Positions 1-12,144 of a stretch of DNA of 64,000 nucleotides are shown piece after piece. Source of the DNA: Bin25 sp965221765 (lineage in GTDB: Bacteria; Bacteroidota; Bacteroidia; Flavobacteriales; Flavobacteriaceae); NCBI GenBank assembly GCA_965221765.1, contig OZ244911.1:1550001-1614000 (forward strand). Direction: 5' to 3'. A program made the translations under genes and the position numbers. Every line of letters starts with the position of its first letter. Position 1 is the first letter of the stretch. The notes beneath the pieces are model-generated. The model was not told the origin of the DNA and did no database searches. It worked only from the letters and a program-made list of their open reading frames with translations.

Positions 1-987
1 GCCGATGAAATGAACCAAACTCAAGAAGACACGACGGTAAAAAAATTAAAATCTAAAGCCAATAAGGGAAGTCAGACCAATTATCGTTTGGATTGGGAAT
101 TAGATCTCCAAAAAAATCATTTACATACTTTTTATCTAAACTCATTAGAATCCCAGTTTGCCACTCAGCATTATGGATTAGAACTTTCACGAGAATTGCT
201 TTGGAGAATACATCTTAAAGTCAAATATCAATACCTGTCAAGACCTTTGGATTTTAATTATTATCTGTATACGAGTTCTTATGAACCCTATAATTGGAAT
301 CATCATGATTGGAAAAATCAAGAAATAGGGACGTTTAATCTAAACTTGAATCATCCTATATGGGGATATTTAGATATATCTTATTCAAGCCTAGAGCATT
401 TTGGTTATTTTGTTAATGAAGTTCCAACTAGTGATAAATACAATTCATTGATTGTGGAACCTCGTCAGTCAAAAACGCCCATGGATTATTTAAAAGTGAG
501 ATTTCGAAATAATGTAACATTAGGAAAATTTTCTTTTGTTAATATGGTTCAATTTCAAGATGTGCAGATAGATTCCTCTGATGATAAAAACTCAATTGGA
601 ACCTCCAATAAGATTATCAATGTACCCAAGTGGCTTGTTCGTAGTTCATTGATGTTTTCTTCTCATTTATTTAACAAGCAGCTATGGTTGAATGCTGGAT
701 TATCGTTTCGCTTTTTTACTGATTTTTATGCCAACCAGCATAATCCGCTATTGGGTCAATTTGTAGTTCAAAATCACACTCTAATTGGTGAATTTCCACT
801 TGCAGAAGTCTTCATGAATTTAAAAGTGCAACAAACAAGGTTATTTTTCATCATTGAAAACTTTGGAAGTTGGCTAGAACAAAATATTATCGATGATAAA
901 AAACTTTACGATTTTTACTCTGATCCAGTGACGCCCTATAGAGACTCCATTATTCGCTTTGGTTTGATTTGGAATTTTTTCCAGTAA
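1..987 (+). CDS. Putative outer-membrane porin (Porin_10-like), 5' end off the window
   Basis: The frame is open from base 1, so the methionine at base 10 need not be the start and the N-terminus is probably outside the window. The 325+ visible residues have no cytoplasmic enzyme motif and consist of alternating aromatic and polar stretches typical of outer-membrane beta-strands. The end (residues about 300-325: DPVTPYRDSIIRFGLIWNFFQ-like) has the closing strand with terminal aromatic residue expected of an outer-membrane barrel. It resembles the Bacteroidota 'putative porin' family (Porin_10) in style and C-terminal sequence. The role would be passive uptake across the outer membrane; the substrate is unknown. 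Family assignment is from memory of the C-terminal pattern, so it is moderate; outer-membrane barrel is the safer statement. Confidence 0.6.
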   Translation, partial: ADEMNQTQEDTTVKKLKSKANKGSQTNYRLDWELDLQKNHLHTFYLNSLESQFATQHYGLELSRELLWRIHLKVKYQYLSRPLDFNYYLYTSSYEPYNWNHHDWKNQEIGTFNLNLNHPIWGYLDISYSSLEHFGYFVNEVPTSDKYNSLIVEPRQSKTPMDYLKVRFRNNVTLGKFSFVNMVQFQDVQIDSSDDKNSIGTSNKIINVPKWLVRSSLMFSSHLFNKQLWLNAGLSFRFFTDFYANQHNPLLGQFVVQNHTLIGEFPLAEVFMNLKVQQTRLFFIIENFGSWLEQNIIDDKKLYDFYSDPVTPYRDSIIRFGLIWNFFQ

Positions 988-1285
988 TTTTTCAAGTTTA
1001 TAAATTCAATATCGAATTTTAAGATTGTAGAATCTCGATAATAGTGGAAAATAATTACTCAACCTATCTACCTTAAAACCTCATTGATTTGTTTCAATTT
1101 ACTAGTGATGGCTCTTTTGGGTAGAATTGAATCATATCTCTAATAGTTAATATTCTATCAATAATACTTAATTTCAATTCGATAGACAAGAGATATTGTT
1201 TACCAAAGATGATAATGAAGAGTCATTCATTCATGAAAACTTGAAGTGTATTGGATATTAACTAAGCGGTTAAAACAGAATAAAG
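988..1285. other. Intergenic, nothing recognised
   Basis: About 300 AT-rich bases between the porin-like gene and the CBM9-like pseudogene. I see no ORF with recognisable product, no tRNA and no strong hairpin. Confidence 0.5.
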
Positions 1286-2338
1286 ATGCCAATAATAATT
1301 TATTTCTTGTTAGGGTTTAGTTGCCCAATGTTTTTAGCTTTTGCGCCGTCAAAAAAAGAAATTGTTCCACAAACCTATATAGCTTATAAAACACACTATC
1401 CCATTGTTATTGATGGTAACGCTGATGATTTGGCTTGGAAAAAATCCCACTGGACTATTGACTTTATTGATATTGAAGGGAATAAAGTACCAAAATATCA
1501 AACCAGAGTAAAAATGCTATGGGATGATCAGTAGTATTATATTTTGGCTGATATCAAAGAACCTCATGTATGGGGTGATATTCAAGAGCATGATGCTGTG
1601 ATTTTTTATAACAACGATTTTGAAGTCTTTATAGATCCTGATGGTGATACCCATAACTACTACGAATTGGAAATAAATGCATTCAATACAGTTTGGGATT
1701 TATTTTTAACCAAACCGTACAGAGAAGCCCCAGTGGTTTTAAATGATTGGAACTTTACAGGATTAAAATCGGCTATAGATGTCAATGGCACTTTGAACAA
1801 CCCACAAGACATCGATCTTGGCTGGACCATTGAATTAGCCTTGCCATTTAAAGCTTTAAGGACTTCTTATTATCAAAATAATGTCCCAAAAGATCAATTT
1901 TGGCGAGTAAATTGGCAGCATGAGATTATTAATAATCATTATTCAAGAAAGAAAGGCCGTGATGGATTTTATGTAAATGAATATAATTGGGTTTGGTCTC
2001 CAATCGGTGTAATTAATATGCACCTCCCTGAAAAATGGGGTTATGTTTATTTTTCATCAAAAGAAGTTGGAATATCAGATACCTTTACGATTCCAAAGGA
2101 TGAAGAGATCAAATGGCATCTGTATGAGTTATATCGAGCACAAAAACGATATCAGAAAGAGCATAATTGTTTTGCAAGTCGAATCAAAGATCTCAAAATT
2201 TCAAACTTGGTGATTAACCATCAAATAATTAATGTAAACATGCAAAATCACGATATGGGTTATAACCTTTCTGTTAAGAGTCCATTTTCAAATAACGTGT
2301 TAATAGTAAGAGAAGATGGAAAATTTATTTTAAAATAA
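1286..2338 (+). pseudogene. Carbohydrate-binding family 9-like protein, broken by one in-frame TAG
   Basis: Two stretches in the same frame (1286-1534 and 1544-2338) are parts of one protein separated only by a TAG at 1532-1534. Joined, they give about 350 residues: a short N-terminal hydrophobic signal segment, then a DOMON/CBM9-like beta-sandwich with family landmarks (VKMLWDDQ, then EPHVWG, DFEVFIDPDGDTHNYYELEIN, WTIELALPF, WRVNWQHE). Relatives read W-D-D-x-Y-L-Y at the site of the stop, so a tyrosine codon became TAG. Secreted proteins of this type bind or process carbohydrates next to glycosidases. TAG also ends several intact genes here (uxaB, merC-like, the SDR gene at 48782), so codon reassignment is not a good explanation. 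The start ATG has no Shine-Dalgarno sequence. Confidence 0.8.
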
Positions 2339-2474
2339 TTTGAATTTAATCATTTCATATCAGATTCAATAGAGTTTTCAACTGTCATAATTTCTTGATT
2401 TTTAATGCATTCTCAAGATACCACAGACTGAAATTTTTTCTTGATTAGAAGTTGAAAATTTTTTGAATTGATGG

Positions 2475-2527
2475 AGTTTATTTTAGATAAAAGAGATTAT
2501 ATTTGCGGTCCCCAAATTTTTTGGGAC
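2475..2527 (+). promoter_or_regulatory. Candidate rrn promoter and leader hairpin
   Basis: A match to the Bacteroidota -7 consensus TAnnTTTG lies at 2498-2505 (TATATTTG). The upstream -33 element is unclear: TTTA at 2477-2480 is the nearest at a fitting distance, while TTTG at 2462-2465 is too far away. Immediately downstream, bases 2508-2527 form an imperfect inverted repeat (GTCCC...GGGAC with AAA/TTT inside), which would be a leader-RNA hairpin. Position about 140 bases before the 16S gene fits an rRNA promoter and leader. Confidence 0.4.
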
Positions 2528-2637
2528 ACGGTCTTTGAAATTTTTGATGACAGCGCGTATCGTAAGATACATGTAACTAGATGATTCATTAGGGCATTTG
2601 ATATTCGAAAGTTGTATACTAAATACATATTAAAACT

Positions 2638-4165
<1,528 letters not shown>

Positions 4166-4317
4166 CTAGAGTTTGACTTTCGGAAGAGACTTAGTGAAGA
4201 TTCGTAATAGTTACACGCTGTCATCTTTTTGTTTGATAGTTGTTTGTGGTGTATACTCAAAAATGATAGAAATATGAGACAATAGATACACCGATCGGAA
4301 AGACCCATGAACAAAAC

Positions 4318-4391
4318 AGTCTCGTAGCTCAGCTGGTTAGAGCGTTACACTGATAATGTAGAGGTCGGCAGTTCGAGTCTGCCCGAGACTA
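4318..4391 (+). tRNA. ileT: tRNA-Ile (anticodon GAT)
   Basis: The cloverleaf closes: acceptor AGTCTCG pairs with CGAGACT, the D arm is GCTCAGCTGGTTAGAGC, and the anticodon arm TTACA-CTGATAA-TGTAG carries GAT. The T arm is GGCAG-TTCGAGT-CTGCC and the discriminator is A. CCA is not encoded. It lies in the 16S-23S spacer, the usual place for tRNA-Ile. Confidence 0.96.
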
Positions 4392-4510
4392 CTAGAATGC
4401 GTTTCTTTCAATGAAACCTTCAAGTGTTTCGGTTGCTTTATAGGCGAGTCTTAAAAGCATGTGGTAGCCAGAATCCAATCAATAAAATTGGATATGACCG
4501 ATTAAAAACA

Positions 4511-4584
<74 letters not shown>

Positions 4585-4715
4585 CATAAGTCATGCCATT
4601 GGCATGCCTTCAGACGTTCTTTGACATTTTGGATAAAACAGATATTTGATTGCACAAGGCAATCGAATATCGGTAGCAAATAGTAATCAATACAATTTTT
4701 TGAGTACAAAAGTTA

Positions 4716-7541
<2,826 letters not shown>

Positions 7542-7628
7542 TTCTTTTTACTCAATTTTGTATTGACTTGTTATTATATCCAAAGTTTATATCACATATG
7601 ATCAAGTTTTGTTTGGTCAAAAATCTAT

Positions 7629-7734
7629 AGGTGGTTATTGCAATGGGGTACACCTCTTTCCATCCCGAACAGAGAAGTTAAGTCCATTAGCGCAGATGGT
7701 ACTGCCATTTGGTGGGATAGTATGTCGCCGCCTA
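7629..7734 (+). rRNA. rrf: 5S ribosomal RNA
   Basis: About 106 bases. The ends AGGTGG and CCGCCT pair as helix I. The conserved CCATCCCGAACAGAGAAGTTAAG-type loop is at about 7659-7683 and ATGGTACTGCC follows. It is the last gene of the rrn operon and is followed directly by a terminator. Confidence 0.95.
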
Positions 7735-7742
7735 TTTCTTAT

Positions 7743-7772
7743 AAGTCCTCTAATTTTTTAGGGGACTTTTTT
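7743..7772 (+). terminator. Rho-independent terminator of the rrn operon
   Basis: Stem AAGTCCTCT (7743-7751) and AGGGGACTT (7760-7768) with one G-U pair, followed by a run of six T. It lies nine bases after the 5S gene. Confidence 0.85.
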
Positions 7773-7873
7773 ATGTTCGTTCCATCGGGTTTTCATTCAA
7801 GGTATGAATGATGACCAATAAGAGTTTTATTTGATTTGTTAACCTTGGTTCGTTTGATATTTTATTAAGGAAG

Positions 7874-8192
7874 GTGAAGACCTTTGGGGAAAAAATCGTC
7901 GTTACAAAAATCAAAGAAGGTGATTCGGAGTTTTTTGAGTCATTAGTTAGAAGGTACCGACCTAGATTACTCGTCTATGCAAAAAGTTTAACCAAAGGTT
8001 CAGCGCGTTCTGAAGATATCGTTCAAGAAGTTTTTATCGAGATATGGAAAAAAAGGAAACACTCTTGATTAATTCACAGTAGGTAGTTATTTATTTCATT
8101 CTGTTTTTAATGAGTGTATTGATAGAACAAGAATCAATCAACCGAGGGCTCTCAAAAAAAATATTTGGATGTTTTGGAAGCATTGGCTAACT
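7874..8192 (+). pseudogene. ECF RNA polymerase sigma factor, frameshifted and cut by an IS
   Basis: The first 64 codons (GTG start at 7874) encode sigma-70 region 2 of an ECF-type factor (ESLVRRYRPRLLVYAKSLTK, then EDIVQEVFIEIWKKR). Near 8057 the frame shifts; in the next frame the protein goes on as GSYLFHSVFNECIDRTRINQ up to about 8190, with one extra TAA. At about 8193 an IS630-type element begins, so region 4 is lost. I could not find region 4 after the element. In Bacteroidota such factors often work with anti-sigma/SusCD sets; no partner is present here. Confidence 0.8.
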
Positions 8193-9336
8193 TATACTAA
8201 TTAGCCTTCTGCATTACATTTATAATATGCAGAAAGAAAGTTCATAACCTTCACTGGTTTCCGTATTTAGAAATCTCTTTGAGCCCATAAGCTAGTGGAT
8301 CGGTCAAATCATCTAGTGTTTCAAAGAGTTTATTATCCAGAGAAATTTTTCTCGGATCTCGGTCCATATCTACTCGATAGATGGAGCTTTAGAATGTCCG
8401 GGGTGGTTCTATCAAAGCGATATTTTCAGGTGTTTTTAAATCTTTCGATTCAGGCCATTGGGCTTGATCGACCGGCATGATAATCTTATAATCTTTGAAA
8501 TCCTTGCCCACTAGTTCTATCAACAGATTCATTATCTCGGTATTGGCGGTAGGGTAAAATCAAAAAGGTCGTTTCTGCTTTTTCAGGGCAGACAAAAGTA
8601 GAAGCCTATATGGATTGACCTACCACCTATTTGACCACATGAGGTCGGCTCTTTCGAGGGCACCATGATGGTTTGGGGATCTTAATCCGTCCAAACCCTC
8701 TCTCACCTTGGCCCCCCCCAATAGAACCGCTTCTTAACCATGGCTTCTCCTTGATCATGGCCTTCACTCGCTGGGATAGTTTTTTTAAGGGCTTCTTGAT
8801 ACTTGGGATCTTTTTGAGAATGAGATGGCCGAGGAACCACTGAGCACCAATCATGACGCTTCAAGAGTCAATAAAGGGAAGGGAGTCTCTTGGCTACTTT
8901 TTGCCCGATGGTTTCTTCAAAAGTGGCTTAAATCCACTCGGTCGTGACGCATTCTCCTACAATCGCTTGTTGTCGAAATATTTCTAAACACTGCTTTTCT
9001 TCTTGGAGAGATCGATGGCCTTACTTTCGCCCACCTTGTCCTTGGCCTTCAAAGACCTAAAGGCCAATGCTGGTGATAAGCCCGTAACCATGGCGTGATA
9101 CGATGTTTGGAAAGAGAACGATAAAGCCACCCATGGTTTAGCGGTTTGGTTTTTTCGTTGAGCATTGATGATCCACTTGGATCTGTTGCACACACCAAAA
9201 ACTTTTGACGTTTCGGATGAGTGGTTTTAACTATTCTTCCGTCGTCGCATGCGGAATCATTTTAGTATATCGTAACATGAAAATCATTTTTTATAGAGAT
9301 AATATAAATGATAATACAGAACACATTTTAGTATTA
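8193..9336 (-). mobile_element. IS630-family-like element, copy A (decayed)
   Basis: A 1.14-kb GC-richer block bounded by imperfect inverted ends that share ATACTAA at the tip and a TTCTG-ATTA core (left near 8194-8225, right near 9300-9334). It aligns over its whole length with the block at 44332-45413. In the second copy the reverse strand still reads KVAKSTIYRLLKSHHWRHVI, the helix-turn-helix of IS630-type transposases, and a DDE_3-like end region. Many stops and frameshifts disrupt it, so it cannot move by itself. IS630 elements target TA; the flanks contain TA but no clear longer duplication. It sits inside the ECF sigma pseudogene. Confidence 0.75.
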
Positions 9337-9677
9337 TAAAAATTTTTATTGAGAGTTATTATATCCGTCTAACGATTTTAGAGACGTTCAAAGAAAATTC
9401 CATGAGAAACGTGCAAATAATAATAGAACGTTATTGCTAGCACCCAGGGGTAACATTAATGAAATAGAAAGCAGAGATTTTCTTATGCAACTTATGGAGA
9501 TATAATTTGAGTTTAGTAAATATTTGAAATGTGTATTAAAAATTATTGTGTAATAATTATATTCTGATAATTAGAAATGAATCAATTCAAATTGGATAAA
9601 ACAAAAAATTGTTCTTGAACAATTTCTAAAAAAAATCCACTTCTAAATTATATACTTTGTTACAAATTTTAAAAATA
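9337..9677. other. Intergenic, AT-rich, nothing recognised
   Basis: About 340 very AT-rich bases between the IS630-type element and the recombinase fragment. No coding frame, RNA gene or clear promoter could be supported. Confidence 0.5.
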
Positions 9678-9767
9678 GTGTTCGGTTATATTAGAGTTAG
9701 CCGTGAGAAACAAACTGTTGAAAATCAGTGTTATGAGATTAAAAAATTTTGTAAAAAAGAAAATTTA
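9678..9767 (+). pseudogene. Serine recombinase (resolvase), N-terminal fragment
   Basis: Thirty codons read GYIRVSREKQTVENQ followed by EIKKFCKKENL, the start of a serine recombinase with the catalytic serine in the YIRVS motif. The preceding codon is ATA, possibly a decayed ATG; GTG at 9678 is the other possible start. The gene stops abruptly at 9767, where an insertion element begins. Its remainder resumes at 11568. Removing the element and one copy of the 8-bp duplication joins KKEN to LTVDKSIKET in frame, restoring the family sequence. Confidence 0.85.
9760..9767 (+). repeat. Target-site duplication, left copy
   Basis: AAAATTTA directly before the left inverted end; the same eight bases follow the right end at 11568-11575. 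Confidence 0.85.
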
Positions 9768-9793
9768 GGGAATTATATACCAAAGTGGCAAAA
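9768..9793 (+). repeat. Left terminal inverted repeat
   Basis: Pairs with 11542-11567 at 24 of 26 positions; mismatches are at positions 4 and 10. Confidence 0.88.
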
Positions 9794-10209
9794 TTTGACC
9801 AAAAATAGTTGAATTTGATAGCTTTCATCTCATTTATTTTTCGTAAATTACTGAAATTTAAATAGTTATTGATGGGAGAAGTATTTAAAAAGCAAATATT
9901 TCCTTCCAATGTGCGAAGCACCCATTCAAGGTATAAGTCCCAAAGTATTTTGTGCTAAAGCTGTCGATAAAAATTGAGCATCACCGAAATAGATTCTCGT
10001 CAAGAAAAAGGGATTGCTCAATCTGAAACCAAAGATTCAAACCTTCGATTAGATGTGCCGAATAAAAATTGGCATGTTTTTAAAGATAATTACGGAACTA
10101 CGCCTAAATAATTGCTAAGAAGGACTTTTCGTCCTATGCCAGGATTTAAGAAATAGAGAATACCATCCATCGTACCTGATGATATGATGAGGCTGAAAAA
10201 ATCAGGTGG
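9794..10209. other. Decayed interior of the insertion element, no intact gene
   Basis: No frame stays open for long. One plus-strand stretch from about 9978 reads SITEIDSRQEKGIAQSETKD, which vaguely recalls the N-terminus of some transposases, but the match is too weak for a call. Bounded by the left end and an internal copy of the right end, it looks like the leftover of a small IS. Confidence 0.35.
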
Positions 10210-10235
10210 CTTTGTTACTTAAGTATATAATCCCC
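10210..10235 (-). repeat. Internal third copy of the right inverted end
   Basis: Read on the minus strand it begins GGGGATTAT-TAC and matches the right end at about 20 of 26 positions. It lies in the same orientation as the true right end and 17 bases before the first gene of the Fic operon. Confidence 0.6.
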
Positions 10236-10252
10236 CTTATTTTAAATCTTTT

Positions 10253-10588
10253 TTGTACCTTCGATTCATCGAAGAAACAAAACAAACCGAGCCTTCAGTC
10301 TCTTTAGAAGATCGACATCGACTCATTAACGAAGTTGATGAAACGATTGAAAAATACGGTAGACCTTATGAAAACCATGATTTTCAATTATTTGGTCGAG
10401 TGAAACAAAGAGAATTTATGAATTGGATGAATTTTCTAGATTATATTAATGCTTTAAAAGATGAGTTGGATGGTTTTGTTCATGAATTTTCTCTCACGAA
10501 GAAGAGTTATGACTTGATGCTCGCTTGGTGGAAAGATTATCGTTCTTATTATTTTGAAATCGATGGAAATTCTGTCCAATACCAATGA
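10253..10588 (+). CDS. Small protein upstream of Fic, possible antitoxin or partner
   Basis: 111 residues from a TTG start; no other good start lies nearby, and internal starts are possible. I do not recognise the family. It is acidic, mostly predicted helical, with tryptophan- and tyrosine-rich segments near the end (LAWWKDYRSYYFEIDG) and no signal peptide or membrane segment. Its TGA overlaps the ATG of the Fic gene (ATGA at 10585-10588), so the two are translationally coupled. Genes in this position next to Fic proteins are often antitoxins, but this Fic protein already has its own inhibitory motif, so the partner may have another role. A 16-bp palindrome covers the first codons. Both genes are intact in a neighbourhood of pseudogenes, which argues for selection or recent arrival. 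Confidence 0.6.
   Translation: MYLRFIEETKQTEPSVSLEDRHRLINEVDETIEKYGRPYENHDFQLFGRVKQREFMNWMNFLDYINALKDELDGFVHEFSLTKKSYDLMLAWWKDYRSYYFEIDGNSVQYQ
10259..10274. promoter_or_regulatory. 16-bp palindrome at the start of the Fic operon
   Basis: CTTCGAT-TC-ATCGAAG is a perfect inverted repeat with a two-base centre, two codons into the first ORF. It could be an operator for autoregulation or an mRNA hairpin that affects initiation. No protein has been shown to bind it. Confidence 0.4.
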
Positions 10589-11457
10589 AAGATGACGAAA
10601 AAAAGTTTTTAGTTGCTCTTCAAGATTACCGTCAAAGTTTAAGACGAGCCATCAGGGCTTCTCAGAATGTTTTATGTAGTTTGATTGAACAGAGTACGGC
10701 CATTGAAGGTTCACGATTAACAAGATTAGAAGTCCAAGAAGTCATATGGGAAAATACTCGTTTCGATTACCCTGAAAAGGATAAAAATATGGTTCGAGAC
10801 TACACATCGGGATTATTCTATGTCATGTTTTTATACAGAAATCGGTTCCCATTAACCATCCAACGAATCGAATATTTAAATCATTTGGTCATGCGAAATA
10901 GTGGTGAAGTAACCTATGATGAAAAAGATAATATAGTGGATACCCGAAAAGGGAAAATTCGGGAAGCTCCTGTTTATTGGGGGTATTATAAATTTATAGA
11001 CCATTCAAAAATTCACGAAACATTAGAATCTTTATTAGGAAGAACAAATAAACAATTAAGTCAAAAACAAAGTGTGCTCAATAGTCATCGAATCGCATTT
11101 GACTTACATGGAAAAATGTTGGGGATTCATCCTTTTTTTGATGGCAATAGCTGCACTTCTCGATTATTACAAAATTATGTTCAGGGGTGGTATCGACAAC
11201 CCTTATCCACCGTTTGGTTTAAAAACGCTTCCCTCTATAAAAAGACTTTATCGCGTTCTTGGGAAGAAAAAGATCCCCATATTTTCAATGATTACATGTT
11301 TGGTCAAACCATTGATTTTTTTCGGATAGTAGAAAAAGAATATCGTATTGGAAAGCAGTATCAAAAAATAGAAATTGAGCCTCTGATAGCCACCAAACAA
11401 GATCGTTTGAGTTCTAAAATACAACAAGAATTTGACGACCTATCGTTGAGAATATAA
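10585..11457 (+). CDS. Fic/DOC family protein with N-terminal inhibitory motif and altered active site
   Basis: 290 residues, intact. Fic proteins transfer AMP or other phosphate-containing groups from nucleotides to target proteins. Residues 37-43 (STAIEGS) match the class II inhibitory motif S/T-x-x-x-E-G, here preceding the core as usual for DUF4172-type Fic proteins. The Fic core has the loop at residues 182-193: HPFFDGNSCTSR. The canonical loop is HxFxDGNGRxxR, so catalytic H182, F184, D186, G187, N188 and the last R193 are kept, but the Gly-Arg pair is Ser189-Cys190. The codons AGC TGC differ from GGC CGC by one transition each. The protein may be inactive or use a different nucleotide or reaction. 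It is the second gene of a coupled pair carried on an insertion element. Confidence 0.85.
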   Translation: MKDDEKKFLVALQDYRQSLRRAIRASQNVLCSLIEQSTAIEGSRLTRLEVQEVIWENTRFDYPEKDKNMVRDYTSGLFYVMFLYRNRFPLTIQRIEYLNHLVMRNSGEVTYDEKDNIVDTRKGKIREAPVYWGYYKFIDHSKIHETLESLLGRTNKQLSQKQSVLNSHRIAFDLHGKMLGIHPFFDGNSCTSRLLQNYVQGWYRQPLSTVWFKNASLYKKTLSRSWEEKDPHIFNDYMFGQTIDFFRIVEKEYRIGKQYQKIEIEPLIATKQDRLSSKIQQEFDDLSLRI

Positions 11458-11541
11458 GGATGAATCAAAAACAAATCACCATTAGATTCAATCAATTTCA
11501 GGTAAAGCGTATCAGTCTCCAAAAATTAGGGAAATCAAGTC

Positions 11542-11567
11542 TTTTGCCACTTTGGTACATAATCCCC
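11542..11567 (-). repeat. Right terminal inverted repeat
   Basis: Inverted copy of 9768-9793 (24 of 26 positions). The target duplication AAAATTTA follows at 11568-11575. Confidence 0.88.
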
Positions 11568-12098
11568 AAAATTTAACTGTGGATAAATCGATTAAAGAAA
11601 CAATTTTTGGAATCAAAAATGTAGAAGACAGAAAACTAGGTAGATTGCTAAAAACAATGAAAAAAGATGACATTTTAATTTGCACAGAACTTTCCAGACT
11701 AGGTAGGAACTTAATGATGATTATGGGAGTTCTTAATCAATGTATGAAAAGTGAATTGGCGGTATGGACAATAAAAGATAATTATAGATTAGGAAATGAT
11801 ATTAGTTCCAAAGTATTGGCATTTGCTTTTGGATTGTCAGCTGAAATAGAGCGAAATTTGATTTCACAAAGAACCTAAATGAATCTATAGATAGAAAAAG
11901 AGCAGAAGATATTATTATTCTTTGAAGACCAAAAGGACCAAAATCTTCAAAAACTAAACTATTAGGTATAAGGAGAGTCAAGTTAAAAACTTATTGTCCA
12001 AAAAAATGTCTTACAGTGCCATGGGAATAATTCTGAAAGTAAATAGGTTAACAGTATCCAAATACATTAAAGAACATAACCTTCAAAACAAATTTTAA
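11568..12098 (+). pseudogene. Serine recombinase (resolvase), C-terminal fragment
   Basis: Continues the gene that starts at 9678. It includes the catalytic-domain motif ILICTELSRLGRN, the long helix region NDISSKVLAFAFGLSAEIERN and ISQRT. After 11878 the frame breaks repeatedly, but the rest is still readable as a Q/K-rich linker (GRPKG-like) and a helix-turn-helix end (ILKVNRLTVSKYIKEHNLQNKF) finishing at 12098. The family cuts and rejoins DNA at specific sites through a serine. It is dead twice over: split by the insertion and frameshifted near its C-terminus. Confidence 0.85.
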
Positions 12099-12144
12099 TA
12101 GGCGTGAAACAATATCCCAAAAACCTTTTGAATATTGAATTGAT

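Larger units (their letters stand above)
9768..11567. mobile_element. 1.8-kb insertion element with 26-bp inverted ends carrying a Fic module
   Basis: The left end (9768-9793) and the right end (11542-11567) are inverted repeats matching at 24 of 26 positions (shared core TACCAAAGTGGCAAAA). An 8-bp direct repeat AAAATTTA flanks it at 9760-9767 and 11568-11575, and excision restores a serine-recombinase frame, which proves insertion. Inside are a degenerate 415-bp stretch (9794-10209), a third partial copy of the right end (10210-10235), and an intact two-gene operon ending in a Fic protein. No intact transposase is present, so it is non-autonomous now. Ends starting GGG and an 8-bp duplication occur in several families (ISL3, IS256 and others); I cannot assign one. 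Confidence 0.85.

Noticed and set aside
1532..1534. TAG as a sense codon (readthrough or reassignment) because two genes have single in-frame TAGs
   Set aside because: TAG terminates intact genes in the window (uxaB at 19648-19650, the SDR gene at 48782, the merC-like gene at 54054), and no suppressor tRNA is seen. Nonsense mutation is simpler.
9978..10080. Transposase N-terminus inside the Fic-carrying element
   Set aside because: A short stretch (ITEIDSRQEKGIAQSE) looks faintly familiar but without other motifs in frame; not supported.
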